The translations under genes and the position numbers were made by a program. From NCBI RefSeq assembly GCF_028888695.1, contig NZ_PNFF01000002.1:186001-250000 (forward strand): a stretch of DNA of 64,000 nucleotides, read 5' to 3'. The notes beneath the pieces were generated by a model, which did no database searches, was not told the origin of the DNA, and saw only the letters and a list, made by a program, of their open reading frames with translations. This DNA comes from Bacillus methanolicus. Its GTDB lineage: Bacteria > Bacillota > Bacilli > Bacillales > Cytobacillaceae. This document shows, piece after piece, positions 17,566-27,037 of the stretch. The first letter of the stretch is position 1. Each line of letters starts with the position of its first letter.

Positions 17566-18237
17566 CTATTCTTGATCATAAGCATTAAGAGCATTGACAG
17601 CATGGGCAAGGGCAGAACCTGCCTTTAATGCGGTTGCAACAAAAATGCTTTCCGCCAACTCTTCTTTCGTTGCACCTTGTTTCTTTGCTCCTGTCGTATG
17701 AACATCAATGCAATACGGGCATCCTGTTGTATGAGCTACTGCTACCGCAATAAGTTCTTTTTCTTTTGCACTTAATACTCCATCTTTCATTGAATTTTTA
17801 TCAAAATCAATAAAGGAAGCGAATGCATCCCCCGATAACTTGGAAAACTCTCTAATTCTAGCAAAATATTCTTTTTTGTATAGCTCCTGGTCTTCATGTC
17901 CATCATATGAATTTAACGCATTCACGCCATGAGCAAGTGCGGATCCTGCTTTCAAGGCAGTTGCTACCATTATGCTCTCTGCCATTTGTTCTTTCGTAAC
18001 ACCGAGTTTTTTCGCCTTCCCAACATGAACATCGATACAATATGGGCAACCGGTCGTATGTGCAACGGCAATGGCAATCAATTCTTTCAACGGTTGGCTG
18101 AGTTTTCCCTCAGCTAGAGCTTTTTGGTCAAATTCTACAAAGGCGCGGAAAGCCTCCGGTGCTAAATCTTTTAATTCCGGCAATCTGGAAAAGTAAGATT
18201 TTTGATACAAACTTTCTTTATTAATCGTTTCAGGCAT
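17566..18237 (-). CDS. Tandem carboxymuconolactone decarboxylase/AhpD-like protein
   Basis: About 223 residues made of two similar halves of roughly 105. Each carries HTTGCPYCIDVH, the CxxC plus His redox motif of AhpD-like alkylhydroperoxidases, followed by ATALKAGSALAH. Single-domain family members oligomerise; here the repeat is fused. Such proteins act in peroxide defence or related redox chemistry, but the substrate here is unknown. ATG at 18237 is chosen, with GGGAGG 7 nt upstream. The gene for a small sigma factor lies about 200 bp upstream on the same strand. Confidence 0.9.
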   Translation of the reverse strand: MPETINKESLYQKSYFSRLPELKDLAPEAFRAFVEFDQKALAEGKLSQPLKELIAIAVAHTTGCPYCIDVHVGKAKKLGVTKEQMAESIMVATALKAGSALAHGVNALNSYDGHEDQELYKKEYFARIREFSKLSGDAFASFIDFDKNSMKDGVLSAKEKELIAVAVAHTTGCPYCIDVHTTGAKKQGATKEELAESIFVATALKAGSALAHAVNALNAYDQE

Positions 18238-18435
18238 CGTCATTCCTCCCAATTTATTGTGAAAAATATCGTTATATCGACATTATACAGAAAATACTGA
18301 AAAACAACCAATTATTTGCAACCATAGTGCCCACGATTGACAACCAACATGTTTTAACCGAAAAACAAATCCGATTTGCTGAAGGTCATATACTCTTCTT
18401 TTACAGAAGAGTTCATGTGCGAAGGAAGACCGGTC

Positions 18436-18924
18436 TTACCGGCAGCTTTTCATACTTCCTCTCAATTTCTCTTTCGCACCTTTCCGCCAGCTTTTGACGG
18501 CTGAGACAGACACATTTTCTATCTCCGCGATTTCTTTTATCGTCAATCCGTCCAAGAAAGTATACAATACCCATTTTGTTTGGTTTGGGGTCAATGACTC
18601 GCAATACGATAATAATAGATTGACTTCAAAGGGGTCTTCGGTAAATGGGTCTACAATAAACTCCCAAAACTCTTCCTTCGGATAGATGTTTCGTTCTTCA
18701 TGCTTGTTTGCCCTCGTCAATTCCGTTAAAAACTTTCCTTTTATATACGCAAAAGCATAATTCGTGAAGCTTCCTTTCGCAGGATTAAATCGCTGCCACG
18801 CTTCCCATAAGGAGATCAATCCAAGCTGATAAAATTCCTCTTTGTTTTTGTAGATGTTTAAAGTGAAAATGAGTTTGTGAATCATTGGTTCATATTGCCT
18901 CGCTAACTGCTCAAAGCTTTCCAT
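18436..18924 (-). CDS. Small sigma-70 family RNA polymerase sigma factor
   Basis: 162 residues. A region 2-like part (YQLGLISLWEAWQRFNPAKG, then FTNYAFAYIKGKF) and a C-terminal region 4 helix-turn-helix (LTIKEIAEIENVSVSAVKSW) are clear. It is ECF-sized, but the region 2 wording is closer to SigO/SigH-like alternative factors. No anti-sigma gene is adjacent. AAAGGAT precedes the ATG. Target promoters are unknown; the neighbouring AhpD-like gene is one candidate. An inverted repeat ACTCTTCT/AGAAGAGT lies just downstream at 18391-18411. Confidence 0.85.
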   Translation of the reverse strand: MESFEQLARQYEPMIHKLIFTLNIYKNKEEFYQLGLISLWEAWQRFNPAKGSFTNYAFAYIKGKFLTELTRANKHEERNIYPKEEFWEFIVDPFTEDPFEVNLLLSYCESLTPNQTKWVLYTFLDGLTIKEIAEIENVSVSAVKSWRKGAKEKLRGSMKSCR

Positions 18925-19151
18925 TATGAGATCCTTTCAGGAAAGCGCGCTTTCTCTTATATTCCCGGGTAGCTATACCATAACGTCGCCAGTAATTTTT
19001 CTCGAACAGAGAAAGATTGGTTTTTGAGCTGAAAAAAGGTGTCATTTGGCCTTTTTTGCAAGGCAAAATGTTAATTTTCGCAATAAAAACGACTCAATTC
19101 CCGAAACATCGTACATTTGTTAAAAATTATAATAATTCTTTTTTTTGGAAA

Positions 19152-19188
19152 TGAAAAAGGATCAGACCCGAAGTCAGACCCTTTTTTT
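19152..19188 (-). terminator. Hairpin repeat of GGGTCTGAC family, downstream of chemoreceptor gene
   Basis: AAAAAGGATCAGAC and GTCAGACCCTTTTTTT form a near-perfect stem with T/A tracts on both sides, about 100 nt past the chemoreceptor stop. The rest of the 360-bp gap between 18925 and 19284 shows only the upstream region of the sigma gene. Confidence 0.6.
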
Positions 19189-19284
19189 GAAACTATGCCA
19201 TGTGGCAGGTAATTTTCTTAAGCCAAAAGAAGCGCAAAATTGACTCATACATTAATTAAATGTTGGCAGAAAAATCATCTTATG

Positions 19285-21000
19285 TCACTCAATCTTGAAT
19301 TGACTGACAAGGGACTCCAGTTCCTCTGCCATTTGGGCAAGGGATTTTGCCGAAGCATGAATTTCCTCCATTGAGGCATGCTGTTCTTCTGTTGACGTTG
19401 CAATTTCTTCAAAACAAGCTGCATTTTTTTGGACAAGTAATGCAATTTCAGAGGCGGAAGAAGATACTTCTTCCACACTTGCTGAAATTTGCTGAACGGT
19501 TGCCGTTATTTCTTGTATTTGCGGAGTAATATCTCGGGTTTTGTCTAAAATCTGCATAAACTTATTCGATGTTTCAATCGAGACTTTTACACCTTTCTCC
19601 GCATTATTCATAATTTCACTCATAATCTGAACAGATTCTTCTGTATCTTCTTGAATACGATTGATTAAATCTGCAATCATTTTCGTTGAAGTTTGCGATT
19701 GTTCAGCTAATTTTCTTACTTCGTCAGCTACTACCGCAAACCCTTTTCCGTGTTCTCCCGCTCTGGCCGCTTCGATAGCTGCATTAAGTGCTAAAAGATT
19801 GGTTTGGTCAGCAATCCCGTTTATGACATCAAGTATTTTCCCGATTTCTTGGGAACGTTGTGAAAGGGATTGAATAACTTCATTGGATTTACGAATAGAT
19901 TCATGGATCGAACGCATTTGAGCTAAATTGTTTTCTACAAATTGGCCTCCTTCTTCAGCTTCTTTTTCGCTTTCTTTCGCTAATTCTGAAACAGTAGTTG
20001 ATTTTTCTGCTATTCGTAAAACTCCTTCAAGAGCTTCCTTCAGCGCATCTGCATTTTGCTCAAGTTTGTTTCTTGAATTTTCGGATGCACTTGCAACTTC
20101 TTGAATGGCAGACGCTACATTTTCTGACGCTGCTGTTGTTTGGTCTGCACTTGCAGTCAGCTCTTCGGATGCCGTTGCCACTTGATGTGAGCTTTGATTT
20201 ACAGTAAGAAGAATTCCTTGCAAACTATGGATCATATTATTAAAAGAAGCTGTCAGTGCACCAATTTCATCTTTTGATTGATATGACCCTTTTACGGTGA
20301 GGTCTCCTTTCTCCGCTTTAGAGAGCAAGTTCTTCAGTTCTTCCGTTGGTTTTACAATCATCCTTGTGATCAGAATCCCAACTGTAATTAAAAGAATAAG
20401 CGATGCTGCAATGACAATATTAAAAATGATGGTTGCATTTCTAAAATCTTGCTTATTTTGAGAATTTGTTTGTCCGGCAATCTTTGCATTCAGTTTCCCT
20501 AATTCGGCAAGAGTATTATTTGCAAGGGTGCGTTGTGGTGCTACTTTTCCTATATAAAGCTTGTAAGCTTCGTCATTTCGATTTAGTGAAGCCAATTGAA
20601 TGACTTCTTCTCTCGATTTCCGAAGCTGTTTCATGTTTTGCTTATAGTGGTCGAACTTTTTCATTGCTTCAGCATTCATATGTGTATTCTCGTACTTCTT
20701 AATCAATGAATCGATTTCTTCTACCTCAGTTTCAATCATTCTTTTCAGTTGCACTTTCCTTGCAGAATCCGTGGTAATCATAAGTTCTAATGTATAAGAA
20801 TCGAGAGCGCGGTTATTAATTCTGATTTGACTCAACCATTGAATCGGCATCAAGTTTTCTTTATACGTATATTCTGATTTCTGAGCCATTTCTCTTACAT
20901 AATTTAATCCAACTGCTCCGACTGCTCCTAATGAAACGGCGGCAATGATCAGCAAAATCAACAATTTTTGATAGATTCTTAGATTTCGCAATTTCTTCAT
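19285..21000 (-). CDS. Methyl-accepting chemotaxis protein
   Basis: About 571 residues. A membrane helix ([20 protein letters not shown]), an extracellular four-helix-bundle sensor domain (about 40-185), a second helix ([20 protein letters not shown]), HAMP linker, then a long cytoplasmic coiled coil with the signalling tip [20 protein letters not shown] and [20 protein letters not shown]. It relays ligand sensing to CheA/CheW. ATG at 21000 is chosen, with GGGAG upstream; the longer start at 21021 overlaps that site. No chemotaxis genes adjoin it. Confidence 0.95.
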   Translation of the reverse strand: MKKLRNLRIYQKLLILLIIAAVSLGAVGAVGLNYVREMAQKSEYTYKENLMPIQWLSQIRINNRALDSYTLELMITTDSARKVQLKRMIETEVEEIDSLIKKYENTHMNAEAMKKFDHYKQNMKQLRKSREEVIQLASLNRNDEAYKLYIGKVAPQRTLANNTLAELGKLNAKIAGQTNSQNKQDFRNATIIFNIVIAASLILLITVGILITRMIVKPTEELKNLLSKAEKGDLTVKGSYQSKDEIGALTASFNNMIHSLQGILLTVNQSSHQVATASEELTASADQTTAASENVASAIQEVASASENSRNKLEQNADALKEALEGVLRIAEKSTTVSELAKESEKEAEEGGQFVENNLAQMRSIHESIRKSNEVIQSLSQRSQEIGKILDVINGIADQTNLLALNAAIEAARAGEHGKGFAVVADEVRKLAEQSQTSTKMIADLINRIQEDTEESVQIMSEIMNNAEKGVKVSIETSNKFMQILDKTRDITPQIQEITATVQQISASVEEVSSSASEIALLVQKNAACFEEIATSTEEQHASMEEIHASAKSLAQMAEELESLVSQFKIE

Positions 21001-21330
21001 ATAAAATATTACTCCCTTCATTTTTCTAAATAATTATCTACAATGCGTTATCTAGCTGCATCAAATCCAATTGGAATTTCTTGCATAAAAAATGTGAAAA
21101 AATTGTCATATTATGTTGAATTATACCATATTCAAGCGACATCAGGGACCACTTGGAACAATCACATGCCTTGCGAAAGATGTTGGGGTTGTTTACACAT
21201 ATTGTTAAAAAACAACAAAGAAAGCACCATTAGAAAAGATGATGTTTGCTGGTTTGGTACGGAGATTTAACATGAAAGCATTCGATCTGGAGGAAATCAA
21301 TAACAAATATTGCTTTTGGCTAAAAAAAAT
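21001..21330. other. Gap upstream of chemoreceptor with probable degraded coding sequence
   Basis: Apart from the chemoreceptor's own upstream region, a plus-strand reading frame runs GPLGTITCLAKDVGV, meets a stop and continues KKAPLEKMMFAGLVRRFNMK into the small ORF at 21272. This looks like the tail of a decayed gene; the family is not recognised. Confidence 0.25.
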
Positions 21331-21358
21331 CGCGGAAGCCAAACAACCATCTCGTTGA
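21272..21358 (+). CDS. Possible 28-residue ORF ending in a terminator
   Basis: ATG at 21272 has GGAG 7 nt upstream; the peptide starts MKAFDLEEINNKYCFWLKK. Its stop lies in the loop of the terminator at 21331-21376. The frame is also open further upstream, so it may be the end of a degraded gene rather than a real small protein. Confidence 0.3.
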   Translation: MKAFDLEEINNKYCFWLKKIAEAKQPSR

Positions 21359-21376
21359 ATGCTTCCGCGTTTTTTT
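21331..21376 (+). terminator. Intrinsic terminator
   Basis: CGCGGAAGC pairs with GCTTCCGCG across a 21-nt loop, followed by TTTTTTT and preceded by an A run, so it could work in both directions. No recognised gene lies directly before it on the plus strand. Confidence 0.75.
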
Positions 21377-21441
21377 ATAAAGTATCACTAGATAAAAGAA
21401 CATCGAGTGAAAAGCTAAAAACTGCATTGAAAAATAGAATA

Positions 21442-21469
21442 TTTATTAATCAAACGTTTGATTAATAAA
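21442..21469. repeat. Perfect 28-bp palindrome around AATCAAACGTTTGATT (copy 1)
   Basis: A perfect inverted repeat centred between 21455 and 21456 with core TTAATCAAACGTTTGATTAA, extended by TTTA/TAAA on the two sides. Further copies lie at 31174, 38075 and 61439. It lies between comK (downstream side) and the chemoreceptor (upstream side). The shape fits a dimeric regulator site or a repeat element; no adjacent regulator gene supports the first. Confidence 0.8.
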
Positions 21470-21714
21470 AAGGAAAAAATACGCGCATTACAAAGATGAG
21501 ACTGATTTTTATGCAGGCAAGCAAGTTTCAACCAGTTAGCGAAGTTGCGAAATAATCATAAAAAAACTCGAAATGAAGCTCAATATCTTCTTAATCCTGC
21601 ACAAAAACTATCATTCTAGTTATGTATAACAATTAGCAGGCAATCAACAGAGACAAAAATAACAACAGCCCATGAATCTATCAAAAATTAGAATTGACCC
21701 GTTTAAAGATAACA

Positions 21715-22191
21715 TTAAGTAAGGACTTTCTCAGGTGAGGAAAAACGAAACTTTGTATATGCTGTACGGTGAAGTTGTTTTTGAAGAGCATAATAAGAAA
21801 TATCAAGATGCAGCCGGGATTGATTGGAAAATACAATAATGGAACCTTGACGATGTTTTCCCGGCAAAATTCGTTTTACATGGTTGTGAAAAATCCATTG
21901 ACAATCAAAAGATCTTGGCGATTCCGTCGGGAACGCATACATATCCAGCTGCGGGTTGACCGGTACGGGAATTTTATTATGAGTTCCGGTCAAGTAAACA
22001 ACAGCCCGCTTTCTTCCCTCATAGGTTGATCCGCCTTCGAGACAAGCATCCTTTATTAGTTGAATAGGAGTTCTTACAGAATATAGTACATCATCTGTCT
22101 CAAGGATTTTACTGGCATACTTTTCATCCTTTATAGGCAAAACAGCCATCGTATTCGGATTTAATTCATAGTGGAACGTTTTTTTCTCCAT
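21715..22191 (-). CDS. comK: Competence transcription factor ComK, short form
   Basis: 158 residues matching ComK: YELNPNTMAVLPIKDEKYAS, GSTYEGRKRAV, FPTESPRSFDCQWIFHNHVK and a closing QLHRTAYTKFRF. ComK activates DNA-uptake genes by binding AT boxes. B. subtilis ComK has 192 residues; this one stops soon after the YRTA block and lacks about the last 35, resembling the C-terminally short ComK2 type of the B. cereus group. GGAGG precedes the ATG. Whether the short form still activates transcription cannot be told from sequence. Confidence 0.9.
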   Translation of the reverse strand: MEKKTFHYELNPNTMAVLPIKDEKYASKILETDDVLYSVRTPIQLIKDACLEGGSTYEGRKRAVVYLTGTHNKIPVPVNPQLDMYAFPTESPRSFDCQWIFHNHVKRILPGKHRQGSIIVFSNQSRLHLDISYYALQKQLHRTAYTKFRFSSPEKVLT

Positions 22192-22500
22192 TATTTATTT
22201 TCCTCCTTTGCTTCTAAAATATGACATATATACTATATTATTTCCAGAATAACCAAAATGTATATATTTGTCAATTATATTTTTAATTTTCGTAATTTTT
22301 AAATAAAAGAAGATCTTTAATTTCGACAGATGTCCGGTACTATTTTCACAACAATTAAATGGGGATCGAAAGTATGAAAACACTCCCATAAATTTATAAA
22401 TACAGGCAAATAGTTATGGACTAAATTTCCTTATATGTTTTATTATAGTTGCATATCCAGTTCTTTTGAATTATTAATTTTTACAGAAAGAGGGTCATAG
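22192..22500. other. Divergent AT-rich promoter region between comK and the zinc-ribbon operon
   Basis: About 310 bp with very AT-rich stretches on the comK side. Several A-run/T-run pairs roughly resemble ComK boxes (AAAA-N5-TTTT), but none is a clean match. No ORF or terminator was seen. Confidence 0.4.
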
Positions 22501-23334
22501 GTGAAAAAAGTTGTCATTTCATTCCTTTGCTTAATTTTAGCAGGCGCAGGTGCTTTTTTTAGTTACGAGTATTTTTTCAATAAAAATAAAGCAACACTTG
22601 CTTCTAAGCAACAAACACCTAAAGAAGAAACTTTAAACGAGGACGAAGGAGCTAAATCGGCTAGTCCGCTGACCGAAGAAGAAGCTACCGCCACTTTTAG
22701 AAAGCTCTACGACAAGCTAATGAACAGAATTGATGAGCTGGGGCAAGAAAACGAATGGTCTTCATCAAGTAATCCTGCTGACCTGGAAACTTTACAAGAA
22801 GGGATTGAGCCATACACCTCAAAGAAATTCAGAGAAGTAATTCTTCCAACGATCATCGAAGACCTTTATTGCGAATGCGATTCCTTTGCGATGCCCAACC
22901 CTGATTTAGATATCCGATTGAAGCTGGTTGAAAGCAAACCGGATTATTTTAAAGTCAGGACCGTTGATCTCGCAGACGAACTGTCAGAAGGCGAACAAAT
23001 CTTCTATACTGTCATAAAGGAAAATGAGAAATGGAAAATACACTCTTATAACCAAATTCAAGCTTACGATAAGCCGTTAAATATCACAAAAGAAGAAGCT
23101 GAGAAATACATAAAAAATATTTATCCTTCAGCGAAGTATTTGAAAGAAGTCCAGTTTGAACACACAGAATATTCAGATGAATTTAGTTATGATAATAGTA
23201 AATGGTTTTTATTTTATATACAAGAAATTGACGATGTATATGCAGTATCTGTTAACGACGGAAGTATTCTTTCCGACGTTCCCAAAGAATTTATTCCCAA
23301 CTTTATCGAGTTAGAAGAAGATTCATATTATTAA
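22501..23334 (+). CDS. Membrane-anchored extracellular protein of unknown function
   Basis: 277 residues from GTG with AGAGGG upstream. One N-terminal membrane segment (VVISFLCLILAGAGAFFSYEY) is followed by a Glu/Lys-rich linker and an extracellular domain with a CECDS block (about residue 123) and a late WFLFYIQEIDDVYAVSVNDG strand pair. It is the first of four genes with short gaps (22501-26881), the other three carrying zinc ribbons and the last resembling TcaA/YvbJ. The family is not recognised; an envelope role is inferred from topology and neighbours. Confidence 0.75.
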   Translation: MKKVVISFLCLILAGAGAFFSYEYFFNKNKATLASKQQTPKEETLNEDEGAKSASPLTEEEATATFRKLYDKLMNRIDELGQENEWSSSSNPADLETLQEGIEPYTSKKFREVILPTIIEDLYCECDSFAMPNPDLDIRLKLVESKPDYFKVRTVDLADELSEGEQIFYTVIKENEKWKIHSYNQIQAYDKPLNITKEEAEKYIKNIYPSAKYLKEVQFEHTEYSDEFSYDNSKWFLFYIQEIDDVYAVSVNDGSILSDVPKEFIPNFIELEEDSYY

Positions 23335-23362
23335 AAAATAAATCAAACAGGAGTTGAAAATC

Positions 23363-23848
23363 GTGAGTGATATTCAGACAAAACTTGGCGAAGGATTGAA
23401 TATGCTCCAGGGCAGCCTTCAGCAAGGAAAGCAAAAACTTCAAATTGCGCAGGAAATCAGCCAATTAAAAAAATCGTTGCAAGAAACCATTGATCAGCGC
23501 GCTAACTTAATAATAAAAATTGGCGAACAAGTTTATAAAATGCTGCGTATGTCATCATTGCACGATGATACATTGACTGAAATGGCGCAGCCGTTACTAG
23601 ATTTAGATAAACAAATCTATCAAATCCGGCAATCATTAGAAGAGCTGAACAAGACGACAGCAAACGGAAATGCTTGTTCGAATTGCAGATCCCCTGTCAG
23701 TGAAAATGACAGATTTTGCGGCAGCTGCGGATCTAAAATAGCAGCAATGAATACGGCAGATAATGAAGAACGAATTCAATGTGGAACATGCAGCGCGACT
23801 GTCCCTGCCACAGCCCAATTTTGCGGATGCTGCGGCGTAAAGATATAG
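23363..23848 (+). CDS. Coiled-coil protein with two C-terminal zinc ribbons
   Basis: 161 residues. GTG at 23363 is chosen, with AGGAG 9 nt upstream. An N-terminal helical region (about 1-95, MSDIQTKLGEGLNMLQG onward) is followed by two Cys4 ribbons, CSNCRSPVSENDRFCGSCG and CGTCSATVPATAQFCGCCG. There is no membrane segment, so it is probably cytoplasmic. It is likely the soluble partner of the ribbon-bearing membrane proteins encoded on either side. No enzyme motif was seen. Confidence 0.8.
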   Translation: MSDIQTKLGEGLNMLQGSLQQGKQKLQIAQEISQLKKSLQETIDQRANLIIKIGEQVYKMLRMSSLHDDTLTEMAQPLLDLDKQIYQIRQSLEELNKTTANGNACSNCRSPVSENDRFCGSCGSKIAAMNTADNEERIQCGTCSATVPATAQFCGCCGVKI

Positions 23849-23872
23849 AAAAACGAGGAGGATAATCAGGAT

Positions 23873-25447
23873 ATGTACTGCAGCACTTGCGGAGCAGAAA
23901 ATTCCGCTTCAAATAATTACTGCATTAATGATGGTACGAAATTAAAACCTTATCAAGGAAAATATTCTTTAGATAAATCTGCTTCTCAATTTTGTTCAAA
24001 CTGCGGGAATGCCGCAGCTCCAAGTGATAATTATTGCGGTTCATGCGGCACGACTCTTTACAGCTATAAGAAAACGGGCTCAAAAGATGCAATCAGCCCC
24101 GTAAAAGCGAATGTTCAAATCACCCGTGCTATTCCGAAGTTTAATATGGAATTTTTTAAGCCGGCCCTTTTCTCTTCAGCAGCTGCTCTATTACTCGTAT
24201 TTATTATGAGTTTTGTCGTATTTAGTACAAACAAAAATACTTCATTGTCTTTTCTTGAAAAAGAATTAAACATCGATGTAAATGAAGTCATTAAAGATGC
24301 CGAGATTATGACTGACTCAATTCCTGAACCGGATTCATTATTCGGATTAACAGACATGGTAATGGCTTCCCATTTCATATCCCCGGTATTTAAGGTAGAT
24401 ATGAATATTGACGAGCCTATATCTGGGGAAATAAAATTATCTTTTGGTGCCATGATCTTATTATTAATTCCTTTGTTATCTCTATTCTCATCAGGAATGA
24501 TTTATCAAAAAATATCGAGGGAGACTTCCCCTGCGAGCCTTTTTTATGGAGCCATAACTGTTGGTATCATATATGGATTGCTATTAGTGATTATTTCTCT
24601 GTTCAGCGGATTCGATTATGATGTAGATTCTGAATTACTATCTATAAAAATACATACTTCTTACTCAATTTTTTCAGCATTTATAAAAGGATTCGGTTTT
24701 GCATTTCTTTTTAGTTATATCGGGATGCTGTTCGCCATTAACTTTAAAAAAGCTACAGGCCATTTAAGTCAAGTACATGAATATGGAGAAGCTATTCACC
24801 AAGGAATATCTACCTTTTTCCGAAGCATGCTGGCTTTTTCTGTCATTTCAATCATTATTTTTAAAATGATGACGGATAAATTTTTAAACCAGTTAGCATG
24901 GTTAATTGGAGATGCCACCGTTCAACAAATAATCGATAAATCTTCTCAATTTGTGCTTGCAATCGGGACACAAATAGGATTGTTTACTTGGAATCTATCA
25001 AGCTTCGGTACACTGAAGCTTGTTGGACGATCAGATGACGAGGATTCCATATTCACCTATTCGATGTTCAAAGGAATTGAAACGAAGGGTGATTTTACGG
25101 ATTTGGATTTATACAAATTCCATGAAATAATAGATAGTTCAAATTTCGGATTGTACACGAAACTCGGAACTCTTTTATTAATTATTCTTTTTATATGGTC
25201 AGGCTATAGAATTTCAAAAAAAGCATCAAATTCATTGGTGTCTATCGTTATTTACAGCTTTGTATACTCTCTCCTTTTCAGTTTATTAACTGCTATCACA
25301 AAATTCCACATTTCAGGAACCGCTAGTAATGAGTCTTCATTCGAAATGATGCTTGGATTCAGTGGAATAGCAGGGTTTATTAAGAGTTACTTAATGTCCT
25401 TTATTTTTGCATATGCAGGTACTTTTATTGCGAAATGGAAAAGTTAA
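23873..25447 (+). CDS. Zinc-ribbon polytopic membrane protein
   Basis: 524 residues. Two N-terminal zinc ribbons (CSTCGAENSASNNYCINDG, then FCSNCGNAAAPSDNYCGSCG) are followed by about nine membrane helices, with a large extracytoplasmic loop after the first helix (about 125-190). It begins 24 nt after the preceding stop, with GAGGAGG upstream. Related zinc_ribbon_2 membrane proteins in Firmicutes are uncharacterised. Together with its neighbours it suggests an envelope complex whose cytosolic ends interact through ribbons (inference). Confidence 0.8.
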   Translation: MYCSTCGAENSASNNYCINDGTKLKPYQGKYSLDKSASQFCSNCGNAAAPSDNYCGSCGTTLYSYKKTGSKDAISPVKANVQITRAIPKFNMEFFKPALFSSAAALLLVFIMSFVVFSTNKNTSLSFLEKELNIDVNEVIKDAEIMTDSIPEPDSLFGLTDMVMASHFISPVFKVDMNIDEPISGEIKLSFGAMILLLIPLLSLFSSGMIYQKISRETSPASLFYGAITVGIIYGLLLVIISLFSGFDYDVDSELLSIKIHTSYSIFSAFIKGFGFAFLFSYIGMLFAINFKKATGHLSQVHEYGEAIHQGISTFFRSMLAFSVISIIIFKMMTDKFLNQLAWLIGDATVQQIIDKSSQFVLAIGTQIGLFTWNLSSFGTLKLVGRSDDEDSIFTYSMFKGIETKGDFTDLDLYKFHEIIDSSNFGLYTKLGTLLLIILFIWSGYRISKKASNSLVSIVIYSFVYSLLFSLLTAITKFHISGTASNESSFEMMLGFSGIAGFIKSYLMSFIFAYAGTFIAKWKS

Positions 25448-25462
25448 CGAAGGAGCGTATGT

Positions 25463-26881
25463 ATGAAATATTGTAAAAATTGCGGCGAGAAATTATCTGC
25501 AAACCAGACATTTTGTACGAATTGCGGTACCCAGTTCGACAGCCGCGAGATTGCGGCCAATCGTACAATGCAAAAAAGAGAACGGCAGCAGCTTTCTGCA
25601 AAAATGAAAGCAACAATTGTTTCAGTTATCGTGATACTAGCTGTTCTTGCCGGAAGCCATCTTTATTTTTCAGCCCAATCAAAGCCAATAAAAACGGTGG
25701 AAAAATTTGAACAAGCTGTAAGGAATAAAGATGCGAAAGCCCTTGCCGATATCATGAATAATGGACAGAATAAGCTCACTGTCTCTGATAAGGAAGCTGC
25801 CTCATATATCAATTACCTTACGAAAGAAAATGATTTTAAAGAGATCAGCAAAGAACTTAAGAGGCAGGCATACAGTATAGAAGGATATAAAAAACTCGAG
25901 CCGATACAGGATATTTACGGAAATAAACTGATTAAATTAAAAAAGCTTTCAAAAAAACAGTGGTTATTCTATGATCAATATGGAATCGAATTTTTTCCAA
26001 TTCAATTAAATGTTTCATCAAATCTGGAAAACACAGAAATCTGGCTTAATGGGAAAAAGGTTAAGAAATTAAAAGAAAGCGAACTCTCCGAAAAAATCGG
26101 CTATATCTTTCCGGGAGAACAAAAGATAAAAAGTGTTTTCAACGGGGAATACGCCAAATTGACCGCTGAAGACACCTTGGATTTCGCCGATTCCGAAGAA
26201 AATGTATTGGACGTTTATATGGAGCTGGACGGCGCAAGCATTGTTGTTTACTCTAACGACGAAAATGCTGTGTTGTTCGTAAATGGAAAAAGCACCGGAA
26301 AGAAAATCGCAGATATTGACAGCTTCGGTCCTGTTCCAACTGACGGAACAATTAAGCTTCATGCCGAAAGAACTATCAATGGGAAAACAGAAAAAACCGA
26401 GGAATTTGAAGTAACCGATGACTCAAGTATCGACTTCATTTTCGAAGAACCGGAAACAGAAGCTGCTTCTGCCGAAGCCGATATACAAGGATACATGGAT
26501 GCCATTGGAGAAGAACAAATAGAGTCATTTATGTACGATCACTTTGTTACTCAAGTAAATGCCTTTAATAACCGGGATTTTGATGTAGCGAAAGAAACGC
26601 TTGATCCGAATGGCAAATCATATATTGAGAATAGAAAATATATCAAATACTTAGAAGAAAAAGGCATTACCGAAGAGTTTCATGATATGGAATTAATCGA
26701 TTATGAACCGGTGGATGGCGGCTTTAACGTGACTACCGAGGAGAGCTATACGATTTATTATGGGGATGGAACGTCGAAGTATAAAGAATTCCGATCAAAA
26801 TTTTACTTAACAGTTTTAGAAGAAGGTTTAAAAGTGCACACACTAATTGAGACGAAAGAATTGTACAGCGATGATCTTTAG
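25463..26881 (+). CDS. TcaA/YvbJ-like zinc-ribbon membrane protein
   Basis: 472 residues: an N-terminal ribbon (YCKNCGEKLSANQTFCTNCG), a single membrane helix (about 50-70) and a large extracellular part with repeated beta domains containing WLNGKKVKKL and LFVNGKSTGKK, then a C-terminal NTF2-like domain (about 350-470). This is the architecture of S. aureus TcaA (teicoplanin response) and B. subtilis YvbJ. It is the last gene of the four-gene unit, 15 nt after the preceding one, with a strong terminator downstream. Confidence 0.85.
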   Translation: MKYCKNCGEKLSANQTFCTNCGTQFDSREIAANRTMQKRERQQLSAKMKATIVSVIVILAVLAGSHLYFSAQSKPIKTVEKFEQAVRNKDAKALADIMNNGQNKLTVSDKEAASYINYLTKENDFKEISKELKRQAYSIEGYKKLEPIQDIYGNKLIKLKKLSKKQWLFYDQYGIEFFPIQLNVSSNLENTEIWLNGKKVKKLKESELSEKIGYIFPGEQKIKSVFNGEYAKLTAEDTLDFADSEENVLDVYMELDGASIVVYSNDENAVLFVNGKSTGKKIADIDSFGPVPTDGTIKLHAERTINGKTEKTEEFEVTDDSSIDFIFEEPETEAASAEADIQGYMDAIGEEQIESFMYDHFVTQVNAFNNRDFDVAKETLDPNGKSYIENRKYIKYLEEKGITEEFHDMELIDYEPVDGGFNVTTEESYTIYYGDGTSKYKEFRSKFYLTVLEEGLKVHTLIETKELYSDDL

Positions 26882-26964
26882 AGACCATAGTGAAGCTGAC
26901 CTTCCAAAGAGAACTCTTGAAATCAAATTGAATTGATTAATATTTGCAAGTTTAGCAGGAAATC

Positions 26965-26992
26965 ATGACCGGGCTAGGCCCGGTCATTTTTT
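26965..26992 (+). terminator. Intrinsic terminator of the zinc-ribbon operon
   Basis: ATGACCGGGC pairs with GCCCGGTCAT across a three-base loop, followed by TTTTTTG, about 85 nt after the TcaA-like stop. Confidence 0.9.
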
Positions 26993-27037
26993 GTTAAAAT
27001 ATCGTATCGGAATGGAGGATCATAATAGTGATCGACG

